Shown here piece after piece: positions 1-6,180 of a stretch of 6,180 nt of DNA (the first letter of the stretch is position 1; each line of letters opens with the position of its first letter). The translations under genes and the position numbers were made by a program. The notes beneath the pieces are model-generated. The model was not told where the DNA came from. It did not search any database and saw only the letters and a program-made list of their open reading frames with translations. Location: the NCBI GenBank assembly GCA_903908015.1, contig CAIVQI010000348.1:1-6180 (forward strand). The letters are read 5' to 3'. Source of the stretch: an uncultured Bacteroidota bacterium. Lineage in GTDB: Bacteria; Bacteroidota; Bacteroidia; UBA7662.

Positions 1-1887
1 CAGGGTGTTTTGGTAGGCCACTACTGCAGGCACAATGCGGGTCATCACGAGCTCACCGATGATGCGCGACTCAATCTGAATCTTCTTGATGTAGTCGTCG
101 AGCAGGATTTCATGGCGGGCTTCGATCTCGCGCTTACTAAAAATACCCGACTTCACAAAGAGTTCGTGCGCTTTCTTGTCGGCCAGCGCATCGAGGGCGG
201 CAGGGGTGGTGCGCAGGTTTTTGAGCCCCCGCTTTTCAGCCTCCTGCGCCCATTCGTCGCTGTAGCCATTGCCTTCGAATCGAATTTTGCGGCTCTGCTT
301 GATGAATTTCTGGATCACGGTGAGCAGGGCGGTATCGCGACTATCGCCGTCAATGATCAACTTATCGACCTGTTCTTTAAAATCGGTGAGTGTGCGGGCC
401 ATGGCAGCATTGAGTACGGTCATGGCCTGGGCACTGTTGGCACTCGATCCCACGGCGCGCAGTTCGAATTTATTGCCCGTAAACGCAAATGGTGAGGTGC
501 GGTTTCGGTCGGTGTTGTCGAGCAGAATCTCGGGGATGGCCTTGATGCTGTGCATCATAATACGGGCTTCGCTCTCGTTGTGTTCAATTTTGCCTTTTTC
601 GATTTCGTCGAGGATTTTGCTGAGCTGTTGGCCCAGAAAGGCCGACATGATGGCCGGAGGGGCTTCGTTAGCACCCAGTCGGTGGTCGTTGCTCGCAGAG
701 GCAATCGATGCCCGAATTTGGTCGGCATAGTCGTGGAAAGCCTTAATGGCGTTCACAAAAAAGGTGAGGAACATGAGGTTGCTCTTCGGTGTTTTGCCGG
801 GCGACAACAGGTTCTTACCTGTGTTGGTGCTCAGCGACCAGTTGTTGTGCTTGCCCGAACCGTTCACGCCTTTGAACGGTTTTTCGTGAAGCAGCACACG
901 CAGGTTGTGGCGCCTGGCCAGTTTGTCCATCAGGTCCATGAGCAATTGGTTGTGGTCGACCGCCAGGTTAATCTCTTCGAAAATGGGGGCGCATTCAAAT
1001 TGCGCCGGGGCCACTTCGTTGTGGCGGGTTTTGAGGGGAATGCCGAGGCGGTGCGATTCCCGCTCGAGATCCACCATAAAGGCGTGTACGCGATCGGGAA
1101 TGGAGCCGAAGTAGTGGTCTTCGAGCTGCTGGCCCCGGGCGGGGGCGTGCCCAAATAGGGTTCGGCCGCACAGCACGAGATCCTGACGGGCCGCAAAGAG
1201 GGCGGCGTCCACCAAAAAGTATTCCTGTTCGACCCCAAGGGTGGGGAATACCCTCGTGATGTTCTTGTCGAAATACTGGCACACGGCCACGCCGGCTTGT
1301 TCCACTGCGGCCAGCGATTTCAACAGGGGCGATTTGTAGTCGAGCGATTCGCCCGTATAAGATACAAAAATGGTGGGGATGCAGAGGGTGTTTCCGGCCG
1401 GACCGCTGAAAATGAAGGCGGGCGAGCTAGGATCCCAGGCAGTGTAGCCGCGGGCCTCAAAGGTGTTGCGGATGCCGCCACTCGGCAGGCTCGAGGCGTC
1501 GGGCTCTTGTTGCGACAGCGCACTGCCACTGAAGCTTTCTATGGCCTCGCCTTCGTGGTTGATGGAGAAAAAGGTGTCGTGTTTCTCCGCGGTGGCACCG
1601 GTGAGGGGTTGAAACCAGTGGGTGTAGTGGGTGGCGCCCTTGGCGATGGCCCAGTTCTTCATGCCGTTGGCCACCTGTTGTGCAATTTCGCGGGGCACAC
1701 GGTGACCATGTTCAACGCTCTCCATCAGGGCCTCGTAGACCTCCTCCGACAGGTGCGCCCGCATGGCTTTTTGGTTGAAAACACTTTCACCATAGTAGCG
1801 CGACACCAGCGTGTCGCCGGCTTGGGTATCGACCTGCGCACGATCGCTGGCCGCCAAGAATGCATTTTTACGTATTGGGTTCATCAT
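1..1887 (-). CDS. glnN: Type III glutamine synthetase (GSIII), 3' end cut by window edge
   Basis: Makes glutamine from glutamate, ammonia and ATP in the cytoplasm. The minus-strand frame runs open from 1887 to the left edge, giving 629 codons of a family usually about 725-730 aa long, so roughly 100 C-terminal residues lie outside. Numbered from the second Met (1884), the N-terminal GSIII-specific region includes NWAIAKGATHYTHWFQPLTG (77-96) and TAEKHD (98-103). The catalytic core shows GVEQEYFLVD (217-226, metal/glutamate-binding acids), KTRHNEVAPAQFE (285-297, a GSIII hallmark), NGSGKHNNW (341-349, conserved active-site His346), NDHRLGANEAPP (399-410) and RTSPFAFTGNKFE (462-474). Two adjacent ATGs (1885-1887 and 1882-1884) could start it; neither has a Shine-Dalgarno site, only an A-rich leader, as is usual in Bacteroidota. 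The gene is divergent from the next one. Family assignment is very secure; the exact start is uncertain by one codon. Confidence 0.97.
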   Translation of the reverse strand, partial: MMNPIRKNAFLAASDRAQVDTQAGDTLVSRYYGESVFNQKAMRAHLSEEVYEALMESVEHGHRVPREIAQQVANGMKNWAIAKGATHYTHWFQPLTGATAEKHDTFFSINHEGEAIESFSGSALSQQEPDASSLPSGGIRNTFEARGYTAWDPSSPAFIFSGPAGNTLCIPTIFVSYTGESLDYKSPLLKSLAAVEQAGVAVCQYFDKNITRVFPTLGVEQEYFLVDAALFAARQDLVLCGRTLFGHAPARGQQLEDHYFGSIPDRVHAFMVDLERESHRLGIPLKTRHNEVAPAQFECAPIFEEINLAVDHNQLLMDLMDKLARRHNLRVLLHEKPFKGVNGSGKHNNWSLSTNTGKNLLSPGKTPKSNLMFLTFFVNAIKAFHDYADQIRASIASASNDHRLGANEAPPAIMSAFLGQQLSKILDEIEKGKIEHNESEARIMMHSIKAIPEILLDNTDRNRTSPFAFTGNKFELRAVGSSANSAQAMTVLNAAMARTLTDFKEQVDKLIIDGDSRDTALLTVIQKFIKQSRKIRFEGNGYSDEWAQEAEKRGLKNLRTTPAALDALADKKAHELFVKSGIFSKREIEARHEILLDDYIKKIQIESRIIGELVMTRIVPAVVAYQNTL

Positions 1888-1905
1888 GAAGTTTTTTTAC
1901 GGCCA

Positions 1906-1913
1906 CAAAAGTA
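1906..1913 (-). promoter_or_regulatory. Bacteroidota-type -7 promoter box for glnN
   Basis: On the minus strand this reads TACTTTTG, a perfect match to the Bacteroidota housekeeping -7 consensus TAnnTTTG. It lies 18 bp before the first glnN ATG, so transcription should begin near 1899-1902 and leave a short A-rich leader of about 12-15 nt. I see no TTTG at the usual -33 spacing, so a weak or activator-dependent promoter is possible. The match is seen; the function is inferred. Confidence 0.6.
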
Positions 1914-2067
1914 CAAAATGTATGTGCTATGAAAAAAATATATTTAGAAAATGACAAAAAATTTCAGTAACAATTATAAAAATATGAGAATAATATATAA
2001 AGAAAAATTTACAGTGAACCCAATCTGCCTGGGTGCGGCGGGGGTATGCGAAACCCAACTATGCCCG
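1914..2067. other. Divergent intergenic control region with AT-rich core
   Basis: This gap separates the divergent glnN and exported-protein genes. Counting bases 1921-2020 gives 18 G or C in 100, against clearly GC-rich coding sequence on both sides. It has many A-tracts and T-tracts, a composition that often favours bent DNA and nucleoid-protein or activator binding. I found no convincing inverted repeat, riboswitch, tRNA or small gene in it. The right end (about 2021-2067) returns abruptly to GC-rich sequence and could be translated only if the weaker upstream ATG at 2046 were used. Confidence 0.6.
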
Positions 2068-2075
2068 TATTTTTG
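2068..2075 (+). promoter_or_regulatory. Bacteroidota-type -7 promoter box for the exported-protein gene
   Basis: TATTTTTG followed by CA is a perfect TAnnTTTG match in the context typical of Bacteroidota promoters. It ends 6 bp before the ATG at 2082, which would put the transcription start at or 1-3 nt before that ATG. It lies inside the reading frame if the ATG at 2046 is used, so it argues for 2082 as the start. No good -33 TTG is visible at the normal distance. The next gene, purL, has no such box of its own in its 83 bp gap, so this promoter may also serve purL. Confidence 0.55.
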
Positions 2076-2081
2076 CAGCCT

Positions 2082-2570
2082 ATGCGTTTGATCCTGCTCC
2101 TGCTTTTGATGGCCTTCGTGCCTTGGTCAACCCAGGCACGTCGACTAAAACCCAAACGGTTGCCGCTTCCACTTCTCGAGGTATTTCATGTGCAGCATCC
2201 GGCTGCCGTGAAAGCGGTGTGGACGGCCGAGGGCCAGGGGTACAAGGTGCGTTTTAGTGAATTTGGTCGCGCCGTGGAGGTCCACTACGACCAGGCCCAA
2301 CAATGGACGCTGCGCAAGCGCGCGCTCTACGAGGCAGAGCTGCCTGTGGCGGCCGACCGGCACTTGCAGTCGACCTACACAGCCTGCACCACCACCCAAA
2401 TTACCCTTTGGCAACGGCCGGGCGAACCCGATCGCTTACGGGTACGCTTGTCATGTCCCGGTCGATCCGGATCCCTGATGGTCGATTTCGACGCGCAGGG
2501 CAACGCTGCCAACAACACCGAAACCATCGAATCTTCCACCTCCGATACCCGAAGAAGGCGGCCTAAGTGA
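2082..2570 (+). CDS. Small exported protein, PepSY-like fold suspected
   Basis: A 162-aa protein of unknown function. From the ATG at 2082 it begins with a clear signal peptide: Arg2, a hydrophobic run at about 3-15, and a likely cut after Ala19 in STQA before basic residues, so the mature protein should be periplasmic or secreted. No lipobox Cys or later membrane segment is seen. The mature part has two units resembling Bacteroidota PepSY-like (DUF2874-type) proteins: HPAAVKAVW, then an aromatic-rich strand pattern GYKVRF and VEVHYD, and later RLRVRLSC with SLMVDFDAQGN. Cys102 and Cys125 could form a disulfide. The tail is polar and ends in a basic RRRRPK. An in-frame ATG at 2046 would add 12 residues ahead of the signal peptide and swallow the promoter box, so I prefer 2082. 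The coding region and export are well supported; the PepSY-like assignment is a pattern-based guess. Confidence 0.78.
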   Translation: MRLILLLLLMAFVPWSTQARRLKPKRLPLPLLEVFHVQHPAAVKAVWTAEGQGYKVRFSEFGRAVEVHYDQAQQWTLRKRALYEAELPVAADRHLQSTYTACTTTQITLWQRPGEPDRLRVRLSCPGRSGSLMVDFDAQGNAANNTETIESSTSDTRRRRPK

Positions 2571-2572
2571 TT

Positions 2573-2628
2573 CCCGAACCGCATCCCCCGAACCGCATCC
2601 CCCGAACCGCATCCCCCGAACCGCATCC
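2573..2628. repeat. Four perfect copies of a 14 bp tandem repeat
   Basis: The unit CCCGAACCGCATCC occurs four times head to tail without a mismatch (2573-2586, 2587-2600, 2601-2614, 2615-2628), followed by three more C bases that begin a fifth copy. It starts 2 bp after the upstream stop codon and ends 25 bp before the purL ATG, so it occupies most of the gap. The transcribed strand would be C-rich with few G, hence little self-folding. The period is not a multiple of three. It is probably a slippage-generated array; any regulatory effect is unproven. Confidence 0.95.
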
Positions 2629-2643
2629 CCCAAAATTTACAAT

Positions 2644-2647
2644 AAGG
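2644..2647 (+). promoter_or_regulatory. Possible ribosome binding site for purL
   Basis: AAGG lies 6 nt before the ATG at 2654, within an A-rich stretch (AAAATTTACAATAAGG). It is a weak Shine-Dalgarno-like site but supports 2654 over the upstream in-frame GTG at 2567, which has no such site and would translate the tandem repeat. Confidence 0.45.
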
Positions 2648-2653
2648 TTGACC

Positions 2654-4867
2654 ATGAACACCGAAGAAACCGCCAAAGCCCTCGGACTCCTGCCGGAAGA
2701 GCTGCAGAACATCCGCGAGACCCTCGGGCGAGAGCCTAATTTTACCGAGCTCAGCGCCTATTCCGCCATGTGGAGCGAGCATTGTTCATATAAAAATTCG
2801 ATTGTTTGGCTCAAGACACTGCCCAAAGATGGAGCACGAATGCTGGCCAAGGCAGGCGAGGAAAACGCTGGATTGGTCGACTTGGGCGATGGGTTGGCTT
2901 GCGTGTTCAAGATTGAGTCGCATAACCATCCTTCGGCCATCGAGCCCTACCAGGGAGCCGCAACAGGGGTAGGGGGCATCAACCGTGATATTTTTACTAT
3001 GGGGGCGCGACCGGTGGCCCAACTCAATAGTCTGCGCTTTGGTGACTTGGGGCAGGAACGAAACCGCCGCCTGTTGCGGGGTGTGGTGCGTGGAATTGGC
3101 GATTATGGCAACGCATTTGGGGTGCCTGTGGTGGGGGGTGAGGTATTCTTTGACGAGTGCTACAACATCAACCCATTGGTGAACGCGATGTCGGTCGGAC
3201 TCGTCGACCGCGATAAAACGGCATCGGCCACGGCCCATGGTGCAGGCAACCCCGTCTATATCGTGGGGTCACGCACGGGTAAGGATGGCATCCACGGGGC
3301 TTCCTTTGCTTCCAAAGACATCAATGAGGATTCGGCCGATGACCTGCCCTCCGTGCAGGTGGGCGATCCCTTTCAGGAAAAATTGCTGCTCGAGGCCAGT
3401 CTCGAGGCCATCGCCACCGGTGCACTGATTGGCATGCAAGACATGGGGGCAGCAGGCATCATCTGCTCGACCTCTGAGATGTCGGCCAAAGGGGGAGTGG
3501 GCATGGACATCTACCTCGACCGGGTGCCTACCCGACAAGAGGGCATGCAGGCATGGGAAATCCTGTTGTCGGAGTCGCAAGAGCGGATGTTGTTGGTGTG
3601 TGAAAACGGACGAGAAGCAGAAATTGAAGCGGTGTTTGAGCGCTGGGATCTTCAGTGTGTGAATATTGGCAGGGTTACCGACACGCAGTTGCTGCGTTTT
3701 TATATGCATGGCGAATTGGTGGCGGAAATACCTGCCGAAAGCCTGGTTTTGGGGGGTGGTGCTCCGGTCTACCACCGCGAATATGCAGAGCCTGCCTATC
3801 GCGAAGCCATTCGGGCATTCGACCCGGCCAGCATCTCCGTGCCGGGCGACCTTCAGGCGGTCATGGATCACCTGGCTGGCCACCCCAACCTGTGCAGCAA
3901 GCGTTGGGTCTATGAGCAGTATGATCGAATGGTGGGCACCACCCACATGACGGCAGTGCAACCGGCTGCAGCAGCAGTGGTCGACATACGCGGTACCGAC
4001 AAGGCCTTGGTGCTGTCGGTCGACTGCAACCCGCGCTATACCTATGCCGACCCCTACACCGGTGCGGCCATCGCAGTGGCCGAGGCGGCCCGCAATGTGG
4101 TATGCGCCGGAGGTGATCCCGTAGCCATTACCAATTGCTTGAATTTTGGCAATCCCTACAATCCCGGTGTGTATTGGCAGTTTGTGGAGGCCATCAAGGG
4201 CATGGGCGATGCTTGCCGGGCCTTTGGAACGCCGGTAACGGGGGGGAACGTAAGCTTCTACAACCAATCATCTTTCGAAGGACCGGTGTACCCTACTCCC
4301 GTTATTGGGATGTTGGGGTTGATGGACGATAAGCAGCAGTTCAAGACCCTTTCTTTCCGACAAGCGGGTGATTTGATTTACCTCATCGGCCGCAACAGCG
4401 ACGACATCTCGGGCTCGCAATACCTATACAGTTTCCATGGCCGAAAAGACAGTGGCACACCCCCTTTCTCGCTCGAGGATGAGTGCTCACTGCACGCTCT
4501 TTTAAGGGAGATGCGGGGGCGGGTATGCCTGGAAAGCCTGCAAGATGTATCGGACGGCGGTTTATTTATGGCCCTTTTGGAATGTGCCTTACCGGGTCGT
4601 CTCGGTTTTGAGGTGGTGGCCGACCAAGATATGCGCAGCGATGCCTATTGGTTTGGTGAAGCGCAGGGGCGTGCTGTCTTAAGTGTGGATCCCTTAGAGG
4701 AGGAGATGCTGTTGCGTTACCTTAAAACAAGTGCCCTACCATGGTGCAAGCTGGGTGTGGTCACCTCTGGCGCTGTGCTTGTCGGTGGTCAACATGTTCA
4801 AACCATAGAACACTATGCCGAATTGTATGAAAACAGTTTGGGCGAGGCCATGCGTCAGGACGACTAA
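2654..4867 (+). CDS. purL: Phosphoribosylformylglycinamidine synthase subunit PurL (short form)
   Basis: Fourth step of de novo purine synthesis: ATP-dependent conversion of FGAR to FGAM, using ammonia delivered from glutamine by PurQ, with PurS as bridging subunit. The 737 aa match the short PurL of Bacillus subtilis type (about 740 aa); no glutaminase domain is fused, so purQ and purS should be elsewhere in the genome. Visible motifs are YSAMWSEHCSYK (36-47, catalytic His43), ESHNHPSAIEPYQGAATG (88-105, nucleotide/metal site), QDMGAAG (262-268), DCNPRYTY (from 457), NCLNFGNP (494-501) and GTPVTGGNVSFYN (525-537). The order is a linker domain, then two tandem AIRS-type N/C domain pairs, and all appear intact. 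The frame is open upstream to a GTG at 2567 that overlaps the previous stop (GTGA), but the homologous N-terminus begins at 2654. It may be co-transcribed with the upstream gene, as the gap holds no recognisable -7 box. Confidence 0.97.
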   Translation: MNTEETAKALGLLPEELQNIRETLGREPNFTELSAYSAMWSEHCSYKNSIVWLKTLPKDGARMLAKAGEENAGLVDLGDGLACVFKIESHNHPSAIEPYQGAATGVGGINRDIFTMGARPVAQLNSLRFGDLGQERNRRLLRGVVRGIGDYGNAFGVPVVGGEVFFDECYNINPLVNAMSVGLVDRDKTASATAHGAGNPVYIVGSRTGKDGIHGASFASKDINEDSADDLPSVQVGDPFQEKLLLEASLEAIATGALIGMQDMGAAGIICSTSEMSAKGGVGMDIYLDRVPTRQEGMQAWEILLSESQERMLLVCENGREAEIEAVFERWDLQCVNIGRVTDTQLLRFYMHGELVAEIPAESLVLGGGAPVYHREYAEPAYREAIRAFDPASISVPGDLQAVMDHLAGHPNLCSKRWVYEQYDRMVGTTHMTAVQPAAAAVVDIRGTDKALVLSVDCNPRYTYADPYTGAAIAVAEAARNVVCAGGDPVAITNCLNFGNPYNPGVYWQFVEAIKGMGDACRAFGTPVTGGNVSFYNQSSFEGPVYPTPVIGMLGLMDDKQQFKTLSFRQAGDLIYLIGRNSDDISGSQYLYSFHGRKDSGTPPFSLEDECSLHALLREMRGRVCLESLQDVSDGGLFMALLECALPGRLGFEVVADQDMRSDAYWFGEAQGRAVLSVDPLEEEMLLRYLKTSALPWCKLGVVTSGAVLVGGQHVQTIEHYAELYENSLGEAMRQDD

Positions 4868-4887
4868 TTTTCAAGCGTTGCCCCTTT
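4868..4887. other. Short convergent gap between purL and the guanylyltransferase gene
   Basis: Only 20 bp separate the two facing stop codons. I looked for a shared hairpin terminator with T-tracts on both strands and saw none that is convincing; T-runs at 4868-4871 and 4885-4889 lack a strong GC-rich stem beside them. The two transcripts may therefore overlap at their 3' ends. Confidence 0.5.
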
Positions 4888-6180
4888 TTAAACCAGCGCA
4901 CATGATATCCGGCCCACCAAAAGCAAGCCTGCAGCCTCAGAATCAGATAGATTTTGCACGGTGAGCCTCCCGCCCGCTACAGACTGGGTGGCCCCCAGAG
5001 CGCAGGGTTGACCATTCACATGCACCGCAGAGCCATGCCTGATCCACAGCTGTATGGCCCCCTGCAGATCGAGCGTACAGGTGCTGCCCGGCAAAATGTT
5101 GAGTTCTGTGATGGGCTCGCTGCCGCCGCTGAGGGCAATCTGACTGCCAAATAGGGTCGTTTGATGCGCATGGGCACGCAACAGTGCCGATGACTCAGAT
5201 TTCAGTAGGTCAACTACTTGCTTCACCATTTGGCTTTCGCCGCGGCGTCCGATGTAGGTAGCGGTATCGGTGTGTACCACCATGAGGTCGTCCACCCCTT
5301 GCAACACAATGAGTTGATGACTGTCATTAAGGAGAAGATTGTTGCGGCTGTTGAGGTAGCGCGCGTTTGCATTGGTCGTATTACCCTCTTCATTGCGGGG
5401 CAGTAGTTCGTACAGGGCATCGAAACTGCCCAGGTCGCTCCATCCCAGATCGGCTGGCACCACCTTCACCCGGTGGCTTTTCTCCATGATGCCGTAGTCG
5501 ATGCTGATGTCTGGCATGTTCATCATGGGTTCGCGGGCCAGGGTTTGGGCCCGTTCATCGACCGGATATAAGTTTTTCCAGGCTTCGATGGCTGTGCGGT
5601 GCACCTCAGGAGCATGTTCGAGGAGTTCGGCGAGAAAAGTGCCAGCGCTGAAGCAAAACATACCGCTGTTCCAATAGTAGCGCCCCGCTTTAAGGTAGGA
5701 CTCGGCTGTGGCGCGGTCCGGTTTTTCGCGAAACGATAATACATCACGGTCGTTGGCTTCGATATAACCGAATCCCGTTTCGGGGTAGGTGGGTTGTATG
5801 CCAAAGGTCACCAAATATCCCGCGCGGGCCAAAGACTCGGCTTCGCGCACAGCAGTGGCATAGGCCGCAGTATGGGTGATGAGGTGATCGGATGGGGTCA
5901 CCAGCACCACTTCATCGGCGGGCAGTCCCAGACAGGCCAAGGCAATAGCGGGTGCCGTATTGCGCCCCACCGGCTCGAGAATGCAACGTCCGCTCAGTTC
6001 GGATGTGCTGTTTGGATCCGCCACATTTTGGTCTTCTTTAGGGGCTTGAATCTCTTCGAGCATTTGCAGACGAGCCAGCGGATATTGGTCGAAATTGGTG
6101 ACCACAAGAAATCCACTGCACAGTGCACGGTTGCGCTGCAGGGTGAGAGAGAACAACGATGTTCCGTTGATGAGGGGGTA
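4888..6180 (-). CDS. manC: Mannose-1-phosphate guanylyltransferase, ManC/CpsB type, 5' end cut by window edge
   Basis: Makes GDP-mannose from mannose-1-phosphate and GTP, feeding capsule, LPS/O-antigen or protein glycosylation. The frame is open to the right edge, giving 430 visible residues. The first are YPLINGTSLFSLTLQRN, which in this family follow the GGSGTRLWPLSR nucleotide-binding loop, so only about 20 N-terminal residues are missing; the TTG at 6156 is not the start. Numbered from the codon at 6180: EPVGRNTAPAIA (69-80), TPSDH (95-99), PETGFGYIE (133-141), REKP (151-154), YWNSGMF (169-175), SIDYGIMEK (226-234) and GWSDLGSF (246-253). These make the transferase domain look functional. 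About 30 residues before EPVGRN, an acidic stretch seems longer than usual. The C-terminal part (about 342-430) aligns by pattern with the phosphomannose isomerase cupin of bifunctional enzymes but has lost its metal-ligand segment, so isomerase activity is unlikely. The symbol manC is by family; cpsB or algA are equivalents. Confidence 0.93.
   Translation of the reverse strand, partial: YPLINGTSLFSLTLQRNRALCSGFLVVTNFDQYPLARLQMLEEIQAPKEDQNVADPNSTSELSGRCILEPVGRNTAPAIALACLGLPADEVVLVTPSDHLITHTAAYATAVREAESLARAGYLVTFGIQPTYPETGFGYIEANDRDVLSFREKPDRATAESYLKAGRYYWNSGMFCFSAGTFLAELLEHAPEVHRTAIEAWKNLYPVDERAQTLAREPMMNMPDISIDYGIMEKSHRVKVVPADLGWSDLGSFDALYELLPRNEEGNTTNANARYLNSRNNLLLNDSHQLIVLQGVDDLMVVHTDTATYIGRRGESQMVKQVVDLLKSESSALLRAHAHQTTLFGSQIALSGGSEPITELNILPGSTCTLDLQGAIQLWIRHGSAVHVNGQPCALGATQSVAGGRLTVQNLSDSEAAGLLLVGRISCALV
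4891..5157 (-). other. Degenerate cupin (former phosphomannose isomerase) domain of the guanylyltransferase
   Basis: In bifunctional enzymes this region reads RPWG, then V.PG..LS.Q.H...EHW.VV.GTA.V, with His, Gln and Glu holding the metal. Here the corresponding pieces are TLFGS, then ILPGSTCTLDLQ directly followed by GAIQLWIRHGSAVHVNG. The PG turn, the LW strand and the GSAVHVNG strand keep the fold, but the His/Glu ligands are absent and the loop is about four residues shorter. The comparison is from memory of the E. coli CpsB pattern, not a computed alignment. Confidence 0.7.

Noticed and set aside
10..1932. Three long plus-strand open frames (10-495, 550-1158, 1297-1932) tiled opposite glnN
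   Set aside because: They are antisense to an unmistakable GSIII with intact motifs, show no recognisable domain, and long antisense frames are expected in GC-rich coding sequence.
1921..2020. A riboswitch or small RNA in the AT-rich gap
   Set aside because: Only 18% G+C, with no stable stem or recognisable conserved core seen by eye.
2046..2081. ATG at 2046 as the start of the exported-protein gene
   Set aside because: It would place 12 residues before the signal peptide and put a perfect -7 promoter box inside the coding region; the ATG at 2082 fits both better, though 2046 is not excluded.
2573..2628. CRISPR array
   Set aside because: The 14 bp units are directly adjacent with no spacers and are too short; this is a simple tandem repeat.
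2375..2782. A minus-strand 135-codon frame across the end of the exported-protein gene, the tandem repeat and the purL start
   Set aside because: Part of it translates the 14 bp repeat (GMRFGGCGSGDAVR) and the rest is antisense to two real genes.
3269..4267. A 332-codon minus-strand open frame inside purL
   Set aside because: It lies wholly opposite conserved PurL sequence and its translation shows no family signature, only an excess of His, Ala and Val typical of antisense of GC-rich genes.
6154..6156. TTG at 6156 as the start of the guanylyltransferase
   Set aside because: The frame continues upstream to the window edge with residues (YPLINGTS) that belong to the family N-terminus, so the gene is simply cut by the edge.

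Overview
The window looks like ordinary core-metabolism DNA from a GC-rich member of the Bacteroidota. Three things suggest this: a type III glutamine synthetase, which is common in that phylum; two perfect matches to the Bacteroidota sigma factor -7 box (TAnnTTTG) placed just before gene starts; and little use of Shine-Dalgarno sites. The short form of PurL (737 aa) fits lineages such as Saprospiria, Chitinophagia or Cytophagia better than Bacteroides, which has a long fused PurL. The placement below phylum level is a guess.

Layout. From 1 to 1887 on the minus strand is glnN (GSIII), lacking about its last 100 codons beyond the left edge. A roughly 190 bp divergent control region follows, very AT-rich between about 1914 and 2015, with one promoter facing glnN and one facing right. 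From 2082 to 2570 (+) is a small exported protein resembling PepSY-like periplasmic proteins. Four perfect copies of a 14 bp tandem repeat (2573-2628) fill most of the gap before purL (2654-4867, +). purL ends 20 bp from the stop of a convergent mannose-1-phosphate guanylyltransferase gene (manC-like, 4888 to beyond 6180, minus), whose first ~20 codons lie outside the right edge.

How the genes relate. GlnN makes glutamine, and the PurL complex uses glutamine nitrogen (through PurQ) in purine synthesis, so the two are biochemically linked, but they are divergent and separated by an unrelated gene. The guanylyltransferase makes GDP-mannose for surface polysaccharides or glycosylation and consumes GTP. 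I see no sign of an operon dedicated to one pathway, and no mobile element, RNA gene, CRISPR array or defence system.

The most interesting points are: the C-terminal cupin of the guanylyltransferase, which keeps its fold pattern but has lost the metal-ligand segment of phosphomannose isomerase; the perfect 14 bp repeat in the purL leader; and a promoter box so close to the start of the exported-protein gene that its mRNA would be essentially leaderless.
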